Positions 31,079 through 42,588 of a stretch of 64,000 nucleotides of DNA are shown here, piece after piece. This DNA is from Eretmocerus hayati (taxonomy: Eukaryota > Arthropoda > Insecta > Hymenoptera > Aphelinidae). Both the position numbers and the translations under genes were made by a program. Below the pieces are notes generated by a model. It worked only from the letters and a program-made list of their open reading frames with translations, did not search any database and was not told where the DNA came from. Numbering within the stretch: the stretch's first letter is position 1; each line of letters starts with the position of its first letter. The stretch is taken from the NCBI GenBank assembly GCA_029851415.1, contig CM056742.1:63312454-63376453 (forward strand), in the 5' to 3' direction.

Positions 31079-33102
31079 CTGAGACTGCCCATCACTATCC
31101 ATTAGCAGGTGTGAGGTGGATCACAGCCGTGATTCACTTTGTTGGAGGGATGAGGCGGCAGGTGAGTTCACTTCATTGACGGACTCGAACCCTCTCCTGC
31201 ACTGTGAGTGGAAGCCAACGATAAATTTAAACATGAGATCTTGTATGATACTATTTCTGAGCAACGAGGAAGACCTCATTATTCATCACCTTTGGATGGA
31301 TAAACTTTGATCAACAAATGTAACAGATATCTCCAGATCACTCTCCCAGACCAAGGAATAGATATCTCAATCATCCTCGAGATTGAGAGTTGCATTCGTT
31401 CGTGCTTAGTCCATGGAACCATAGCTCACAATGAGGAGACTGATGAATTCCCGCCGAATTCTTGTAGAACAATTGCCTGAAGGAATGACAAGAACCCCAT
31501 GGAAGCATGACCTTCAAACAGCAACGTTACAGTAACATTCAAAAGTTCCCGATGATAAGCATTCAAGTACCGACAGTAGCAACAGAAACAAAGTAGCAAC
31601 AGCGATAAGTCGAGTTCTATGCTTCGTAAGAAAATTCTCACTAAAATATCCCAAGGAACAGATAAAATACCAACTTTCAGTCGGATCGGAAGATTTCTCT
31701 CGGATATTTTTGAATGTCTTACACCTTGGTAAGAAAATAGAAAATTCAAAATTTTCTCACTCTGATAGAGACCTTTGCAGTTTCAATGCAGATGAAGATA
31801 TGGCAATTTTGAAGCAAGTCACGGCGGGTCGGGACGGTGAAAGAGTGTTAGGTCCATGATCATGAGAAATCCAATAAGATATGTTCCGCCCTAGTCTTTA
31901 GATCATTCTCCAGGAAGAATCAAAATCATCGGTCGGGGATTTTTGAAATAATCGTCCTTTTTGTGTTATTTGAATCCCCGAGTTTTGATATACTCACAAC
32001 GATCCGTTTCCAATTACTGGAACTATGATCTTCCAACTCAAAATAACTCTCAGAACTGAATGAATTCCAAAAGCCCACGTATATCTCTTAGTATCATTCG
32101 TTGGTCTGTCCTGAGCCTGCGTGAAATGACACTGTGGTGATATGAATTGAGATATTGCGAGGAGGATTACGTTATATAGATCAGGAAGCTTTCGGAACGG
32201 ACATTTAGTCAGGATTCAGAGCCATTCCGACATGGTCCATATTTGTAACACCACCTGTAATCGTCGTAGACATTTGACCGAATATGTGATGTCAGAATCC
32301 CCGGAGAGCGACGCATATTACAGATATAGGCAAACGTTCGTTTGATCGGAAAAAGGGATCTCAAGAGGTAAATCCACAACTGATCCATAATTCTTGAATA
32401 ATGATATATTTCCCTTGAATTCCCAAAGGTATCAATCATATCCCACAGTCATGTTTCAACATCAATGAAATCCTCTGATCGCCAACTGGAATATTGAAAC
32501 TTTTCGTGCGTCACCTCGTTCCGTTGTGAGCGCTCTCACGACCTCCTTCAGTTACACCCTCTCCCCTTCTTTGTGGCAACTCCGAAAGTCTCTCGGGCTG
32601 GGAATTACACTCATGCTTGAGTGACCTCACTTTTTCCAAGTTGCCAAAATGGGAGGGGGGGGGGCTCACTTGGAAAGATCAAGAGAGCGAATAGAGCTGA
32701 GATCACAGCCTTATTGAAAAAAAATTCTATCACTCTCCCTGTTTGATCATAACACACTCTTGAAGATGAAATCTCAAATCAAGAGCACAAACATCTCCTG
32801 AACTTTGAAAGGAGAAAAATCTGAAAAACAACAAGTAATAGATAATCAATCCCAAATGTGATCCATCGAACTCACATCCAACTCGTAGTATGCAAATTGG
32901 GCATTCGGGAATATCGTAGTAAACCCTATCCTTCGAGATTTGGAAAACAATGTAATGTATGGATTCAAAAGTCTGTTCGCTACGACAAATTTTGGCGCTT
33001 TTCCGAGACTGAAATCCGAATTCTCAGAGTATTGAGCACTGGTCATTAACTCTCGAGATCACTCTCAACCTTAGAGATTCCAGATCAACTCTGATAATTT
33101 GT
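31079..33102. other. No gene recognised; diverged repeat at 31740-31915
   Basis: No convincing open frame is present. The segment 31740-31915, read on the minus strand, resembles 34860-34967 plus 35203-35280: both contain CCTAACACTNTTTCACCGT-like and GCCATATCTTCAT/GCCGTATCTTCAT-like blocks. This diverged inverted pair brackets the palindrome at 33107-34476. A G-run follows a CCAAAATGGGAGG motif near 32645. Confidence 0.5.
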
Positions 33103-33106
33103 GTAT

Positions 33107-34476
33107 GAGTAATTCCGCGCGAAAGCGGACCATGAATTGCAAACATGTTTCAAACTCTTTTTCCGACATTTCTAATCGATTCTATGGTCCAAAAAATGAA
33201 CTTTTCACCCTCTATGGGGTGAAAAAAAAATTTTTTGTTCCCGTGGGAAATATCTTTGTGATAGTGTTTTTAGGAAAAAATACCAATCTTTTTTCAGTAA
33301 AATGGGTGTAGTTCCGACTTGAGGTAAGATACGATCACGCAAATAGTGGCATTCGAAAGGTCTCTCAAAAATCTATCGAAATATGTTTTGGAAAAATTTT
33401 TTTGAGGCTACGGACGCCCCCTATGAGCAAAAAGGTGAAAAACAGAAAAAATTCATTTCCTCAAAAACCTAATTTTCTAAAAATCTGGAAATCCATATTT
33501 CGACGTAAAATTGCGTGTTCTTCCAGAAAAAAGTGGTCCCGATCTTTGTTTTTGGGTTCTACGCTGTTTTTTTTCACGTTTTATCAATATTCTGAGCCTT
33601 TTCGGTTGAAAAATGAATTTTTCTGCGCATGCGCAGGATTTTAGACTGCTGAAACCAATTCCATTGAGAAGCCAAGGAAATTTCCTTCAAAATGACTATA
33701 CTTGGTGAAGTCGATTCGATGTACTGGGACCAAAGTTGGAAGGTCTAAAAAATGATGACACTCCTACTCGAGTCACGATAGTGATGGGAAATTCGAGCAA
33801 GATCTGCATTTACCCCTCTTGAGGATGCTTCATCATTAATGTGATGTAACTTTGGGCCCAGTAGATAAAATTGACTTCGCCAAGTACTCATTTTGAAGGA
33901 AATTTCCTTGGCTTTTCAATGGAATTGGTTTCAGCGGTCTAAATTCCTGCGCATGCGCAGAAAAATTCATTTTTCAACCGAAAAGGCTCAGAATATTGAT
34001 AAAACGTGAAAAAAAACAGCGTAGAACCCAAAAACAAAGATCGGGACCACTTTTTTCTGGAAGAACACGCAATTTTACGTCGAAATATGGATTTCCAGAT
34101 TTTTAGAAAATTAGGTTTTTGAGGAAATGAATTTTTTCTGTTTTTCACCTTTTTGCTCATAGGGGGCGTCCGTAGCCTCAAAAAAATTTTTTCGAAACAT
34201 ATTTCGATAGATTTTTGAGAGACCTTTCGAATGCCACTATTTGCGTGGTCGTATCTTACCTCAAGTCGGAACTACACCCATTTTACTGAAAAAAGATTGG
34301 TATTTTTTCCTAAAAACACTATCACAAAGATATTTCCCATGGAAACAAAAAATTTTTTTTTCACCCCATAGAGGGTGAAAAGTTCATTTTTTGGACCATA
34401 GAATCGATTAAGGATAGTGGAAAAACAATCTGAGATATGTCTGCAATTCGTGGTCCGCTTTCGCGCGGAATTACTC
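33107..34476. repeat. Foldback palindrome, 1.37 kb, flanked by GTAT
   Basis: Arms of ~650 bp: 33107-33760 against 33830-34476. Outer ends are GAGTAATTCCGCGCGAAAGC and its complement. The 4-mer GTAT directly abuts both ends (33103-33106 and 34477-34480), consistent with a 4-bp target duplication. The two arms encode mirror-image 80-codon frames (33402-33644 plus, 33939-34181 minus) that differ only at the last residue. I regard those frames as a by-product of arm identity. CTGCGCATGCGCAG-like palindromes lie inside each arm. Confidence 0.88.
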
Positions 34477-34859
34477 GTATATGATAAAACCTAGTCATTC
34501 AAGAAAGATGAAATAGAGAGGTCTAGTTTCTTCATATCTAGCGTGAATCCTTATGAGTATTTTAGGTATTTCGCATAGCAGTGAGTTTGCCTGCATATCG
34601 TCTAACATGCATGGACATCACATACGAGTTGAACATTTGGTCTCGTCGATCTTGAAGGACGGTGGGGAACTAAATGAATCCCCAAAATTTCATGATGGAA
34701 ATTTTACTGCAACGTTTCGTCCACTAGGTTTTGTGGACCTCATCAGGCTTCAGGTTTGTTATTCTTTAGATCGTCATGATATTTTGGACGATCTTGTAAT
34801 AGAGCACAGACATAACGTCTGGCTCCTGTCAATACAAGTAAACAGAGTGGTCACTGATG

Positions 34860-35280
34860 ATCTATACACGGAGATGATCTATACACTATCCCGAAACATA
34901 TCCACTCGGTATTTACCGTGATCACGCACCTAACACTGTTTCACCGTTCCGACCTAGCGTGAAGCATCTTGTAGAGCGGCAAAAATGCTATGTGCAGCCA
35001 CTCTTCGGTTATTTCTCACGTTCCGTGTATGAAGACGTGCGAGCTGTTCAAATCTCCAAAATCATGGTTTATACCATTCTCTGTACCATTTCCGGGGATG
35101 AACAGTCATTTTGAGTATCTAGGCAGTTCGTACGTTCTCACACTCGGAACGTGGAGAATAATCAAAACATAGCTACACATCGATTATTCACCGCTCTACA
35201 AGAGGTTTCTTTCAGGATTGCCGTATCTTCATTTTCATTACAACTGCAGGTGTCTCACTGAAAGTGAAAAATTTTCAGAT
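34860..35280 (+). repeat. Diverged dispersed repeat interrupted by a 235-bp TIR insertion
   Basis: The outer parts (34860-34967 and 35203-35280) align with the minus strand of 31740-31915, where the sequence is uninterrupted. This shows that the middle piece is an insertion. Confidence 0.6.
34968..35202. mobile_element. Small TIR element (MITE), 235 bp
   Basis: Twelve-base perfect terminal inverted repeats, CTTGTAGAGCGG at 34968-34979 and CCGCTCTACAAG at 35191-35202. The related uninterrupted copy near 31800-31815 lacks the piece. No coding capacity. Superfamily not assigned; the target duplication is not obvious. Confidence 0.7.
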
Positions 35281-35579
35281 CCTCTATTTTTCCACCCGCG
35301 TGTAGGACCTTCAGAGATATAATACTTCTCCTGCTCTTCAAAATGCTTTTTCGGTACACTGTGCGTAAAAGTGCACTTTGCGCACAGTTTGTCGACTTTT
35401 ACTCACAGTTTATCGAGAAGTATAGTTAGATACATGGCCGTGAAACCTATTATTCGCATCTTCGTGATGACTCCGACCCTCGCCTGCGGCTCGGGCCGGA
35501 AACCCTTCACTCGGACGCGAATAAAACGTTTTACGCTCTTGTATCGAAATGTACTCATTTTGATATTGTGTGCGTGAAA

Positions 35580-35760
35580 ATGTGCCAAAAAGTTACTTTG
35601 CGGGTGAGTGTGCAATGCGCAAAGTTGGGCAAATTCTTTTTTATGCACAATTTCCAGTGCGCAAAGTTTGAAACCGTGCGCAAAGTTGTTACGATTGCGC
35701 GCAAAGTTGTCATAATCGTGCGCAAAGTTCGCTTATTAGTGTGCAAAATTGTTTGTGTTA
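35580..35760 (+). repeat. Array of GCGCAAAGTT words
   Basis: TGCGCAAAGTT or close variants (GTGCAAAATTG at the end) recur about seven times at spacings of roughly 18-40 bp. Related arrays lie at 37620-37815 (minus strand) and 43040-43215 (plus strand), each next to the same CGACCCTCGCC-core block. Confidence 0.75.
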
Positions 35761-36959
35761 CCGAGATGTTTCTTGTACTCAACAAAGCTCAAAGATTGAA
35801 ACATGATTCCTCATAAAATGGGAGTATATGTACACTCGCTCACAACGACTACTTTCCGAGCGTGTCGAACCTTACGCCTCCTAAACCACGTGACTTCCGG
35901 CAATTTTGATCGGAGGTTAGACACATGGAACCTGTTGTTGTTAAACAACATAGGTGAATCTATTTCCGCGTTTCTCGATATTGATATTACCAAACTTAGA
36001 TGAAACGAAAGCGTCTGTAGGATTCGTTGAACGCGCGAGTTGATAATATTATTTTGAATCCCCATGAATTAATGATTTGGTCGATTTTTGATGCCAAAAA
36101 TGAATGAACTCGAATCTTGAGTGAATTTCACAATACTCAAGCTGAATAATGACTGATATTTTGGTCGATTCCATTTCTTGTAGCAATTCAAGAATCGATA
36201 TCATATTCAAAAACTCTTTATTCTTTCGAAAAAGAAGAAGATATAGATAGATGAGTATATTCAATATGAGTTCTTGTTCTCACATTGAGAGCGAGTATTT
36301 CACAAGATTTTGATTATACTGTTGTTTTGAGTTTCGACGATGAGGCGATTGATTTGGTAATATTGGGTGCGGAAAAGGAATAAATGCTGAGATCTTGGAA
36401 ATTAAATTAGTTTCCTTTTTTCAAACTGAAGATTACCTGCATCTTTTGAATATTCTCTCGCAACAACAGGTCCCACGTGTCCAACATCCGATTAAAATTA
36501 CCGGAAGTTACGTGTTTTGGGAGGCGTAAGGTTCGACACACTCGGAAAGTATTCGTTGTCAACGAGTGTACAAAACCATTGAATCTATTGTTCGTGTCGA
36601 ATGATTGATTAAGATAACTAAGTACTGACTCAGATGGAAATGTGAGCTTTTCTAGAATAATCAACACGATATGGTTGATGTCGACCGATCCCTGAAGGAT
36701 AGTTCTCATTTTTCATTCGAAACATTCTGATTACTCAAAACTTTCACGCATTTGTCAATAAAATGTTGAAAGTTCTTTGGTTATTTCACTTCCGAATCCG
36801 ATCCAAGTCGATTCGATCCAAGCGTACTCGTATAGTGTTCCAACTTTGATTGTTGATGCCTGTTGGATAATTCTGAATGAATCTTTCCTCATATATTCAC
36901 ATTTTTCAGTCAGAATGGTCCATATTTGCAAAAACTCAAAAAATTCTACATCCACGAGT

Positions 36960-37239
36960 TTTGTCCTAATGCTTGACAGCAAGATTCTGTTTCCAAATAT
37001 TCAAATGACTCAGAATCTTTTGCCATGAAATTTGATGATGAAGCTCTCTATGGAGTAAATTTCCCCTTTAAACAAACTTCTCGTTTGATACTGATGGTAA
37101 TACTTCTTTGGTGCGAGTACTTACATATCTTATATTTGTCTACTATTAGTACTTCTGAAAGTTGAAATCAAAATTTTTTAGCGATGCGATAAAATATGAT
37201 TTATTAGGGGAGATTTTTCCATGATACTTTTTCACAATT
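36960..37239 (+). repeat. Diverged dispersed repeat, second copy at ~44660-44885
   Basis: Shared blocks in the same order are AAATAT(T/C)CAAATGACT, TTTTGCCATG(A/G)(A/G)ATTTGA(T/C)GATGA, TATGGAGTAAAT/TATAGAGTCTAT and GAGAGTTGAAA-like followed by AGCGATGCG/AACGATGCG. I see no coding potential. Identity is modest, so this is an old repeat. Confidence 0.5.
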
Positions 37240-37330
37240 TTTCTTTAATCGGGGGGCTCCGCCCCCGAACCACCCGGCGGGGGGGGGGGGGGGGGCGCTC
37301 CGCCCCTGGACCCCGTCCCCGCCCTTCCTT
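37240..37330. repeat. GC-rich block with G17 run and GGGGCTCCGCCCC palindromes
   Basis: A 17-base G-run at 37279-37295 sits between two GGGC(T/G)CTCCGCCCC-type palindromes. The block contrasts sharply with the AT-rich surroundings and could form a quadruplex. It may be a fragment of a transposon end. Confidence 0.7.
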
Positions 37331-37619
37331 CCACATGCCTTTCACGGTATGGATCGCAGGGAACAACTTCGCGCACCAATATCAAAATAGTACATTTTGA
37401 TACAAGGGTGTAAAACGTTTTATTCACGTCTGAGTGATGGATTTCCGGCCAGAGCCGCAGGCGAGGGTCGGAATCATCACGAGGATGCGAATAATAGGTT
37501 TTACGCCCATGTATCTAACTATACTTTTCGATAAACTGTGAGTAAAAGTCGACAAACTGTGCGCAAATTGCACTTTTACGCACAGTGTATCGGAAAGTAT
37601 AGTAAGCAACACGGGCGCA

Positions 37620-37815
37620 ACTTTTCCGCTCTCGTTCCCGAAATTTTGGTGCGTAAAAGTGGAACTTCGCGCAAAGTTTTCTGAGCTGTGCGCAGAGATA
37701 TTCTGCGCACGGCGCAAAACACTTTGCTCACGTCGCAGAAGTTACTACTGTGCGCAAAATTCACTTCTACGCACTCATTTCGGGAACTCATGCGTAGAAG
37801 TACTTTGCGCCCTTG
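37620..37815 (-). repeat. Second GCGCAAAG/GCGTAAAAG array
   Basis: Read on the minus strand, it holds repeated TGCGTAGAAGTG, TTTGCGC and GCGTAAAAGT words like those at 35580-35760, but placed before instead of after the CGACCCTCGCC core. Confidence 0.6.
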
Positions 37816-38489
37816 TTACTTAATGTACTATTCTCCAATCCCCACACGATGCATAGAACTTGACTCATTGCTGTTGCAAGTCACGGTACTCGAGGGCTCA
37901 CTCACCCATCGAGAGTTTTTGAACGGTACTTTATATTGCATATTTTCACCCCAGCACTCTCAGCTCATCTCAGTCGAAACCATGTTGCTCTACGTATTCA
38001 AATTATCTTCTAATTCACAGTGAACGTCCCGAATTCGCTCCAACGTTTTCCGTTCTGCTCAATACTTCTCTCCGTCTTAATAGTTCTTAACTGTGACTCA
38101 TTTCAGAACTTGTTCCAAAACCTTAGGGATGATTAGAGGTTACTTCGATTTCCATTCAGTGTAGCCCAAGTTATCTCAATTCTCGCCAATGAAGGGCTTT
38201 TCTCGATTACGAGAGAGTAGCCTCATCCTGCCTTCTTCTTTTTCTCGAGATCCCCTCGCAGTCTTTCCGGCCTAGCACGGGGGGCCCCTTCACCACCTTG
38301 GTGTGAAAGGTTATGCCCGAATTTTTCCTCTACACATGGATTCCAGCTTCCCCGGAGTGACCTACGCCATGGTTTGCAGCCATGAGATACCTCTCTTCAA
38401 TGCCGGTAAGGCCGACATTCCCTGTCTCACGAAGTGAGCCATCTGATCCGCTGTACCCTTAGCGTTCCCGGAGAGAGCCTCTTCATGAT
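37816..38489. other. No gene recognised; may include the 3' part of the SINE
   Basis: No open frame with motifs. The block CAATGCCGGTAAGGCCGACA near 38399 resembles CCAATGTCGGTGAGGCCGAC near 38523, suggesting a repeated unit within or next to the SINE body. The SINE's 3' boundary may therefore lie further left, possibly near 38260. Confidence 0.4.
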
Positions 38490-38858
38490 TCGCAAGGCCA
38501 TGATTTGGTGGGAATCAAACTCCAATGTCGGTGAGGCCGACATCACCGCACCTTCCCGTGCACTCAGGAAGGCACGTTGGGTCGGCTGAAAAACTCCCTA
38601 CGTTACTCACCCCCCCCTGCTTCGCATTCGCCCAAGGCCCGCTAGTCGAACCTCGTGAAATGAAAAAACCCAGGATTTCTCTGAAGGATAACCCCGGGGA
38701 AAACGCCATTCCAAAGCAGGCGGGGTGTGATGGATCCTTTCTCCGTCGAAAAGAGCTCAGAAAAAATTTCCGAGTGATTTCGCCGGGGATCGAACCCACG
38801 ACCCCACGAGCAGTGTTGATTCCGAAGCGAGCATGCTACCGACTGAGCCAACACTGCT
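38490..38858 (-). mobile_element. tRNA-derived SINE
   Basis: On the minus strand the head has a perfect Pol III A box, TGGCTCAGTCGG (plus coordinates 38839-38850), and a perfect B box, GGTTCGATCCC (38786-38796). Spacing is as in a tRNA-like head beginning near 38858. A CCCCGGCGAAATCAC junction leads into an unrelated body. The head is too altered around the anticodon arm to be a working tRNA gene, and the flanking body with no tRNA 3' end fits a SINE. The 3' end is not certain and no tail repeat was recognised. Confidence 0.78.
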
Positions 38859-38914
38859 CCCTTATTCTCCCTTGTATAAGAGGCCTATTTCTATGAGATT
38901 GCATGACTGTCTAT

Positions 38915-38945
38915 TAGGGTGTCCGTTATTTCCCAAGTTAGACGC
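38915..38945 (+). mobile_element. Left-end fragment of the hAT-like family seen at 51637
   Basis: TAGGGTGTCCGTTATTTCCC followed by AAGTT matches the terminal sequence of the complete element at 51637-52521. No matching right end lies within the next kilobase, so this is a broken copy or solo end. Confidence 0.7.
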
Positions 38946-39179
38946 AAGGCTTAGGTCACCCCCTAGATCGTCTTGTTATCACCAAAAAATGATATCCCAA
39001 CCACGACCGGTGCAAAAATGGATTTCTAAACCGTGCCTCTAGAGTCAGGGGCTTTTCTATATGGATAGTCCAGCGTAGTTTTTTTAAGGTGCTCGGACAC
39101 TCGTAGCTGTTGGCCACCAACATCTCAATACGAGTCTAAACGGCATCAAAAGTACTGTTCCCGACGTGAAATTTCATGC

Positions 39180-39965
39180 TGAGTTCGAATTCATTGTTAG
39201 TTTTACTCTCAATGAGTCACCAGACTAGTTATTTGCTGCTTTCCGAGGAGAAAAATGGACTTCTTTACGCGAAAAGTCCTCATTTCTGTTGTTTCCGACC
39301 TCCTGAGAGCTAGGGGTGTTTTGAATTGATCACCAGACTAGCTGATTAAAGTTTTTTGAGGAGTGAGGAGTGTTTTCCACGCAGAAAAACTCCCATTATA
39401 CCATCTGAAAGCTACGGATATCTTACAACAATCATATATTACGTGAAAATGTACGCTCAATCGATATTCGTTGTTATTTTGCTCTTAGAAAAGTCTCCAG
39501 ACTAGCTAATTGATGATTTTCGAGGGAAGAACGGATTTTTCCGCGCGTAAAACCCCACCTTACTGGTATTTCTGACCTTTTGAGAGCTACCGACATCTCA
39601 TAAGGATCATCTCTCAAGTAATAATTGTATGCTGGACTCAAATTCATTGTTAATTCAAGTCTAGAAAAATGACTAGAGCAGCGAGTTGATGATTCTCGAG
39701 GAGAGAATGCCTTTTCTGCCTGGAAGACTAGCTGATTAATGTTTTTCGAGAAGTAAGAGGTGTTCTCCACGCAAAAAAGCTCCCACTATAGCTGTTTCCG
39801 ACCTCCTGAAAGCTACGGATATCTTAAAACAATTATCTCTCACGTGAAATTGTGCGTTCAATCGATAATCATTGTCATTTTACTCCTAGAAGAGTCGCCA
39901 GACTAGCCAATTCGTGATTTTCGAGGGAAGAATGGATTCTCCCGCGTGGTGAACCCCACCTCAAT
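39180..39965 (+). repeat. Degenerate tandem repeat, ~165-175-bp units
   Basis: Recurring blocks are CCAGACTAGCTAATTGATG-like, TTTTCGAGG(G/A)(A/G)AGAA, GACCTCCTGAGAGCTACGG and ATCTCTCACGTGAAATTGT. Anchors at 39221, 39334, 39498, 39672, 39725 and 39899 show a basic spacing of 164-174 bp with indels. The array resumes at 41691-41995 after the foldback at 39966-41690. Confidence 0.72.
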
Positions 39966-41690
39966 GGTATTTGATGTATTCCGTTTAAAAACGAGACATG
40001 GAAAATAGTGATGTCTCGGATAGGTACCTCGTAGTTTTGATTCCATTCTGTGGTCCAAAATATGTAGTTTCTACCCACCGGTTGGTCCCAAAAAATTTCT
40101 GAGACCCCTGCGGAGCTATTTCTGTTTCGCTTATTGATCCCACCGAAGCATGAAAATCATGATCTTTTTCTACTAAATTGAATATATCTCGAGTTTGGGT
40201 CAGAATAATGCAACGCGGTTTGCACCATTCGGAAGATCTTGAAAAAACCTATCGCAAATGACCTCAAAAATCTTCGTACAGCAGTTTCAGGCCCTGATCA
40301 GGCAAAATCCGGGGAAATCAGGCAAACCTGATTATCTCACACAGCCTTTTTTCAATTTCTCAAAAATGTGATTTCTCAAGCAAAATTGCACGATTTTCGC
40401 GATGGAATTAGTCCGAAGTTGTTTTTTCACGGTGATATGCATTTTTTGGTCAATTTTCTGATTTTTCATCCTCCAACCAATCAGAAAACATTTTTCTGCA
40501 CATGCACGTGGTTTGCCAAACTTTTAAGTAGTTTCAATCGAAAGCTGAGGGAATTTTCTCGGAGATGATCCCTTGCAAGAGTCAATTCCATGTTCCCAGT
40601 CAGGAACTACGGCAACTTGATTGAAAAAGAAGGATGGCCAGAGCGAGATGACCTATCTATCGTGAACCAGAGCCTTGACACCTTCTCTTTCATCCATGCT
40701 GTCAGTTGTGTTCATGATCTCGATGTCTGAAGAATCGTGTATCTTCAGTTCCAGTCGATCGAATGGATTTCTGCTTTAGGTCATTTTAAAGGGGATTTCT
40801 TCAGCTTTTGATTGAAACCACTTAGAAAATCCAGCGAACCACGCGCAGAAATCTGTTTTCTGATTGGTCGGAGAATAAACAATCAGAAAATTGACCAAGA
40901 ACGCATAACACCATGAAATATCTTCTTCGGGCTAATAAGAAATCAGGTTTGCCTGATCTTCCGGATTTTGCCTGATCAGGGCCTGAAAAAGCTGAAAGAG
41001 AATCTTCAAGGTTGTTATCGATAGGATTTTTTCGGATCTTTTGAATGATGCAAACCGCGTTACATTATCTTGAGCCAAACTCGAGATATATTCAATTTAG
41101 TAGAAAAAGATCATGCTTCGGTAGAATCGAAAAGCGAAACAGAAATAGCTCCGCAGGCGTCTCCGAGATTTTTTTGGTACCTCCTAATAGGTGGAAACTT
41201 CATATTCCGGTCCACGGAATCGAACTAAAACCACGAAAAACCGATCCGAGACATCAGCATTTTTCATCTGTCGTTTTTAAGGCGATGCGGTCACCGTGCA
41301 CTGTGACCATGGACCTTGAAAATACACCTTACATAAAAAGTTTGATGATTCAAAGTGTCAATGGAGTTGTAGAGTACTTGTTAATGTCCAAATTGTATTC
41401 CTCAATCCGTCGCTTAGCCCAAATCATAAGAGAATCGGAGAAAAGTGGGAATAACTCGGCCGCGGGGACCTCCGAACCTATAATATACGCACATTTTCAT
41501 TCCCAACTTTCTCCGATTCTATTGCAATTAGGGCTTGACGAAGAGCGAACAAATCTAAGTTAGATGATAACAAATATTTGTGCGCTCGTCGTTTAGCCCA
41601 AATCGCAACAGAATCGGAGAAAGTTGGGAATGATTTTCAGCTTGCATGGTGACCGCATCGCCTTAAATGGAATCTATGATTCCTGACCTC
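39966..41690. repeat. Nested foldback element inserted in the tandem array
   Basis: Left arm 39980-40570 pairs with 40785-41285: GATGTCTCGGATAGGTACC-type outer block, CTCGAGTTTGGGTCA, CCTGATCAGGCAAAATCCGG and CAATCAGAAAAC-type inner blocks are all mirrored. A second palindrome lies at the right side (41279-41666: AAGGCGATGCGGTCACCGTG against GGTGACCGCATCGCCTT). The outermost ATTCC(G/A)TTTAA occurs inverted at both ends. The tandem repeat on either side reads across the insertion point. Confidence 0.82.
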
Positions 41691-41995
41691 CTGAGAGCTA
41701 CCGGCATCTCACAAGAATCATCTCTAACGTAATAATTGTATGCTGGATTCAAATCCATTGTTGATCACCAGAAGAATCACCAGGGCAGCTCGTTCATGAG
41801 TTTCGAGGAGAAGATGCATTCTTCCGCCTGGAAGTCCCCATGTTACCCCAATCCTCGACCTCCTAAGTGCTAGAGCCGTCTCAACAATCTCCTCTTCAAC
41901 ATAAAATTGTACTCTCAATGCAAATCTGTTATCAGTTCACCCTCAAAAAGGCCAACAGATTAGCTCATCAATGTCATCTCACGCGAAAATGGAAC
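41691..41995 (+). repeat. Continuation of the degenerate tandem repeat
   Basis: GACCTCCTGAGAGCTACCGG at 41687 and later GACCTCCTAAGTGCTAGAGC continue the unit pattern of 39180-39965. Confidence 0.65.
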
Positions 41996-42271
41996 TTCCC
42001 GTATTGGATCTACAAAATTGTCACTGTCCGTAGACAACTGACAGCAACGGGTGGCTGGAGGCGACCACTTGAGGTTGAAGATATTCAAGTTGATCCGAAT
42101 ACTTGCCCATCATCCATCACGAACGTGACTTGATCAAGTCATTTTCCGAAGAGTAAAATTCTATCCCGAACCGTTTCCCACTCATTCTCGGCACCGGAAT
42201 ACTTTCCACAGTGAGGAACCATAACATATGTGATCGCTGAGGACCTAGATGATTGAGGGGGTGGATGGAAG

Positions 42272-42466
42272 AAGGGCGTAATTGCAAAACGGCCATTTTG
42301 AGAAAATCAATAAAAACTTAATAAAAACCACTACAGACATAATTGGACGAGTTGGCTTGACTTATTTCGAAGAGAATGGCATTTTCAAAATAGCCCAACC
42401 CGAGCCGGGGTTTAAATTTCATTTTGCGCTGTTTTCAGCAATTTTAAAAAATGCAATTACGCCCTT
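42272..42466. mobile_element. MITE-like element, 195 bp
   Basis: Perfect 15-bp terminal inverted repeats: AAGGGCGTAATTGCA at 42272-42286 and TGCAATTACGCCCTT at 42452-42466. The interior is AT-rich and without coding capacity. Flanking duplication was not resolved. Confidence 0.75.
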
Positions 42467-42588
42467 TTTCCGAATACAGGGGCAAATTTCGGCCTGCTTC
42501 CCTCACAAAAAGTAGAATTAAATCTCGCGATCAAGTCCAATCGTCTCCGAATTTCTTGAGAGTGTTCCTGGGCATGTTTTGGAAGATA

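Larger units (their letters stand above)
35348..37596. repeat. Widely spaced inverted repeat (230-bp arms, ~1.8-kb spacer)
   Basis: 35348-35578 matches the reverse complement of 37368-37596: ACACTGTGCGTAAAAGTGC, TTTGCGCACAGTTTGTCGAC and CGACCCTCGCCTGCGGCTC-type cores occur in both. Inside lies a second inverted pair, 35830-35940 against 36461-36571 (ACTCGCTCACAACGACTAC in one, mirrored with changes in the other). The right side is longer by several hundred bases, probably through later insertion including the G-rich block at 37240-37330. Confidence 0.82.

Noticed and set aside
31160..31200. Second tRNA/SINE head (GGGTTCGAGTCCG B-box-like motif on the minus strand)
   Set aside because: No A box at the expected distance upstream.
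33402..34181. Two 80-codon, almost identical frames on opposite strands as duplicated genes
   Set aside because: They are mirror images produced by the palindrome. No start context or motif supports coding.
38775..38858. Functional tRNA gene on the minus strand
   Set aside because: A and B boxes are perfect, but the acceptor and anticodon arms do not fold convincingly and the sequence continues into an unrelated body, so a SINE fits better.
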